In this document: piece by piece, positions 62,222 through 64,000 of the stretch | Numbering within the stretch: the first letter of the stretch is position 1 | How the letters are laid out: every line of letters starts with the position of its first letter | Assembly: GCA_964372115.1 (NCBI GenBank) | Contig: CAYJPN010000002.1 | Location: forward strand, 124,001 to 188,000 | DNA from: CG2-30-36-16 sp964372115 | GTDB taxonomy: Bacteria; Bacteroidota; Ignavibacteria; Ignavibacteriales; Ignavibacteriaceae | DNA: 64,000 bases | Reading direction: 5' to 3' | Position numbers and translations under genes: made by a program | The notes under the pieces: model-generated | What the model was told of the DNA's origin: nothing | Database searches by the model: none | Seen by the model: only the letters and a program-made list of their open reading frames with translations

Positions 62222-63772
62222 ATGGCTGAAGTAAGACCAGACGAAATATCTGCGATACTTAGAAAACAATTATCCGGTTACGAAAACGAAGTAGACATAT
62301 ACGATGTAGGTACTGTACTGCAAGTGGGTGATGGTATTGCCCGTGTTTACGGTTTGTCAAAAGTTATGGCAAGCGAACTCGTTGAATTTCCGAATGATGT
62401 TTACGGTATGGTGCTTAACCTTGAAGAAGACAGCGTTGGCTGCGTTCTTTTCGGCGAGTCGCGACTTGTAAAAGAGGGCGACATTGTAAAAAGAACCAAA
62501 CGCGTAGCTTCCATACCTGTCGGCAATGAAATGCTCGGCAGAGTTGTTAACCCTCTTGGTATCCCTATTGACGGTAAAGGTGCTATTAACACCGATAAAT
62601 TTTTACCGGTTGAGCGTAAAGCTCTTGGTGTTATTCAACGGCAGCCTGTAAAAGAACCGTTGCAAACAGGTATTACCGCTATTGATGCTATGATTCCTAT
62701 CGGTCGTGGGCAAAGAGAACTTATAATTGGCGACCGTCAAACAGGTAAAACCTCGGTTGCGGTTGATACAATTATTAACCAAAAATATACGCATACAGAA
62801 GAAGCAAAACGTCTCGGTGTAAAACCGGTTTATTGTATCTATGTAGCTATCGGTCAAAAAAGTTCAACTATTGCGCAGGTAGTTTCAAAACTGCACGAGC
62901 ATGGTTCTATGGAATACACAACCGTTATTTCCGCTTCCGCTTCAGAACCGGCGCCGTTACAGTTTATTTCTCCTTACTCAGGCGCAACGCTCGGAGAGTT
63001 TTTTAGGGATAACGGAAAACATGCGTTAGTTATTTATGATGATTTATCAAAACAAGCTGCTGCATACCGCGAACTTTCTCTCTTATTAAGAAGACCACCG
63101 GGACGTGAAGCTTATCCCGGCGATGTGTTTTACCTCCATTCAAGACTCCTTGAGAGAGCATCAAAACTAAGTGATGAATTGGGCGGCGGAAGTTTAACAG
63201 CGTTGCCTATTATTGAAACCCAGCAGGGTGATGTGTCAGCTTACATTCCTACAAACGTAATTTCTATTACAGATGGACAAATTTATCTTGAGTCAAATTT
63301 GTTTAACGCTGGTGTAAGACCGGCTATCAATGTTGGTATTTCAGTGTCCCGCGTGGGTGGTAATGCCCAAATAAAAGCGATGAAAAAAGTTGCTGGCAGT
63401 TTAAAACTTGATCTTGCACAGTATAGAGAACTTGAGGCTTTTGCCAAATTCGGTTCCGATCTCGATAAATCGACCCAGCGTACCCTTGCAAAAGGCGCTC
63501 GTCTTGTTGAGCTTTTAAAACAGGGACTATACAGCCCTGTACTTATTGAAAGACAGGTTGTTATTATCTATCTCGCAATCAACGGGTTTTTAGATGAAGT
63601 AACAATACATGATGTAAAACGTTTTGAAAAAGAAATATTGGAATATATTGAAGTTAAATACAATCATATATTTGAAAACATTAAAAAAGAAAAACAACTT
63701 TCGGATGAAACTATAACCGAAATTAAAAAAGTCGGCAGCGAATTTTTTGGCACATTTAAGAAAAGCTCTTAA
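62222..63772 (+). CDS. atpA: F0F1 ATP synthase subunit alpha
   Basis: The 516-residue alpha subunit with the N-terminal beta-barrel (VGTVLQVGDGIARVYGL), P-loop GDRQTGKTS at about 170-178, and the VYVAIGQKSSTIAQVV, YDDLSKQAAAYRELSLLLRRPPGREAYPGDVFYLHSRLLERA blocks including the arginine finger region (SVSRVGG). It is complete and normal. An AAGGAA site lies eight bases before the ATG. Confidence 0.97.
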   Translation: MAEVRPDEISAILRKQLSGYENEVDIYDVGTVLQVGDGIARVYGLSKVMASELVEFPNDVYGMVLNLEEDSVGCVLFGESRLVKEGDIVKRTKRVASIPVGNEMLGRVVNPLGIPIDGKGAINTDKFLPVERKALGVIQRQPVKEPLQTGITAIDAMIPIGRGQRELIIGDRQTGKTSVAVDTIINQKYTHTEEAKRLGVKPVYCIYVAIGQKSSTIAQVVSKLHEHGSMEYTTVISASASEPAPLQFISPYSGATLGEFFRDNGKHALVIYDDLSKQAAAYRELSLLLRRPPGREAYPGDVFYLHSRLLERASKLSDELGGGSLTALPIIETQQGDVSAYIPTNVISITDGQIYLESNLFNAGVRPAINVGISVSRVGGNAQIKAMKKVAGSLKLDLAQYRELEAFAKFGSDLDKSTQRTLAKGARLVELLKQGLYSPVLIERQVVIIYLAINGFLDEVTIHDVKRFEKEILEYIEVKYNHIFENIKKEKQLSDETITEIKKVGSEFFGTFKKSS

Positions 63773-63780
63773 AGGATAGA

Positions 63781-64000
63781 ATGGCAACATTACGCGATAT
63801 AAAAACGCGAATTAAAGGCGTACAAAATACGCAGCAAATTACCAAAGCAATGAAGATGGTTGCAGCCGCAAAACTGCGCCGTGCTCAGGAAGCAGTAATT
63901 AATGCCCGTCCATACGCACGTCAAATATCTGTCCTTCTTTCACATCTTGTTTCCGATGAGTATAAAGCTAACAATTCATTTTTTACTGAAAGAGAAGTTA
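63781..64000 (+). CDS. atpG: F0F1 ATP synthase subunit gamma, 3' end outside the window
   Basis: The first 73 residues of the rotor shaft subunit are present: MATLRDIKTRIKGVQNTQQI, then TKAMKMVAAAKLRRAQEAV, the family's N-terminal helix. The rest lies beyond base 64000. AAGGA lies seven bases before the ATG. No atpD or atpC is in the window; they often lie elsewhere in Chlorobi and relatives. Confidence 0.96.
   Translation, partial: MATLRDIKTRIKGVQNTQQITKAMKMVAAAKLRRAQEAVINARPYARQISVLLSHLVSDEYKANNSFFTEREV

Noticed and set aside
1..64000. tRNA, rRNA genes or CRISPR arrays
   Set aside because: No intergenic stretch shows a tRNA T-arm (GTTCRANNC with paired flanks), rRNA blocks, or regularly spaced direct repeats.

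Overview
The window most likely comes from a member of the Ignavibacteria (Ignavibacteriota, Chlorobi side of the FCB group) or a close relative. The pointers are type IX secretion C-terminal sorting domains with an NYPNPFNPST-type motif, a PorV/PorQ-like barrel, a GWxTD-domain protein, a DUF3098 membrane protein, a bactofilin/M23 pair in front of the ATP synthase genes, and six Bacteroidetes-type TAnnTTTG promoter motifs, five of them 23-25 nt before a start codon. This is inferred from gene families, not from a database search.

Left part (1-16.5 kb): housekeeping. The 3' end of an enoyl-CoA hydratase gene and a membrane-anchored unknown protein face a minus-strand group gatB-lepB-M16 peptidase pair. 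A penicillin-acylase-family hydrolase and a plus-strand run follow (metF, Gfo/Idh/MocA oxidoreductase, class II aldolase, ddl, ftsB-like, rarA), converging on dprA. Then come a DUF3098 protein behind an apparently structured RNA leader with a consensus promoter, and a small HTH-like protein.

16.5-18.3 kb is a junction: hairpins, a decayed IS4/DUF4372 transposase in three frames, and intergenic repeats. It abuts an AT-rich surface-polysaccharide locus (18.3-27.7 kb: Wzz, Wzy/O-antigen ligase-like, Wzx, five glycosyltransferases). This runs into a better-conserved part with a WcaJ-type initiating phosphoglycosyltransferase, a DPM1-type synthase, and a GT2 fused to a degenerate phosphoglycosyltransferase-like module.

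31.9-41.1 kb holds core metabolism and replication: accA, a hotdog thioesterase, nadC, a second MOP-family flippase, dut, dnaE, a FabL/FabI-like enoyl-ACP reductase and trxA.

41.4-53.5 kb is an envelope cassette: a T9SS-exported protein, a DUF4397 lipoprotein, a TonB-dependent receptor, a 1,076-residue secreted protein with a T9SS-like tail, a PorV-like barrel and a GWxTD protein. Strong Shine-Dalgarno sites and clear terminators mark its transcripts.

53.5-64 kb carries an LpxL-type acyltransferase, a GT9 heptosyltransferase, Sua5/TsaC, a GT-C/TPR fusion, M23 peptidase plus bactofilin, and the ATP synthase genes atpZ-I-B-E-F-H-A-G (atpG cut by the window end). I found no tRNA, rRNA or CRISPR array.
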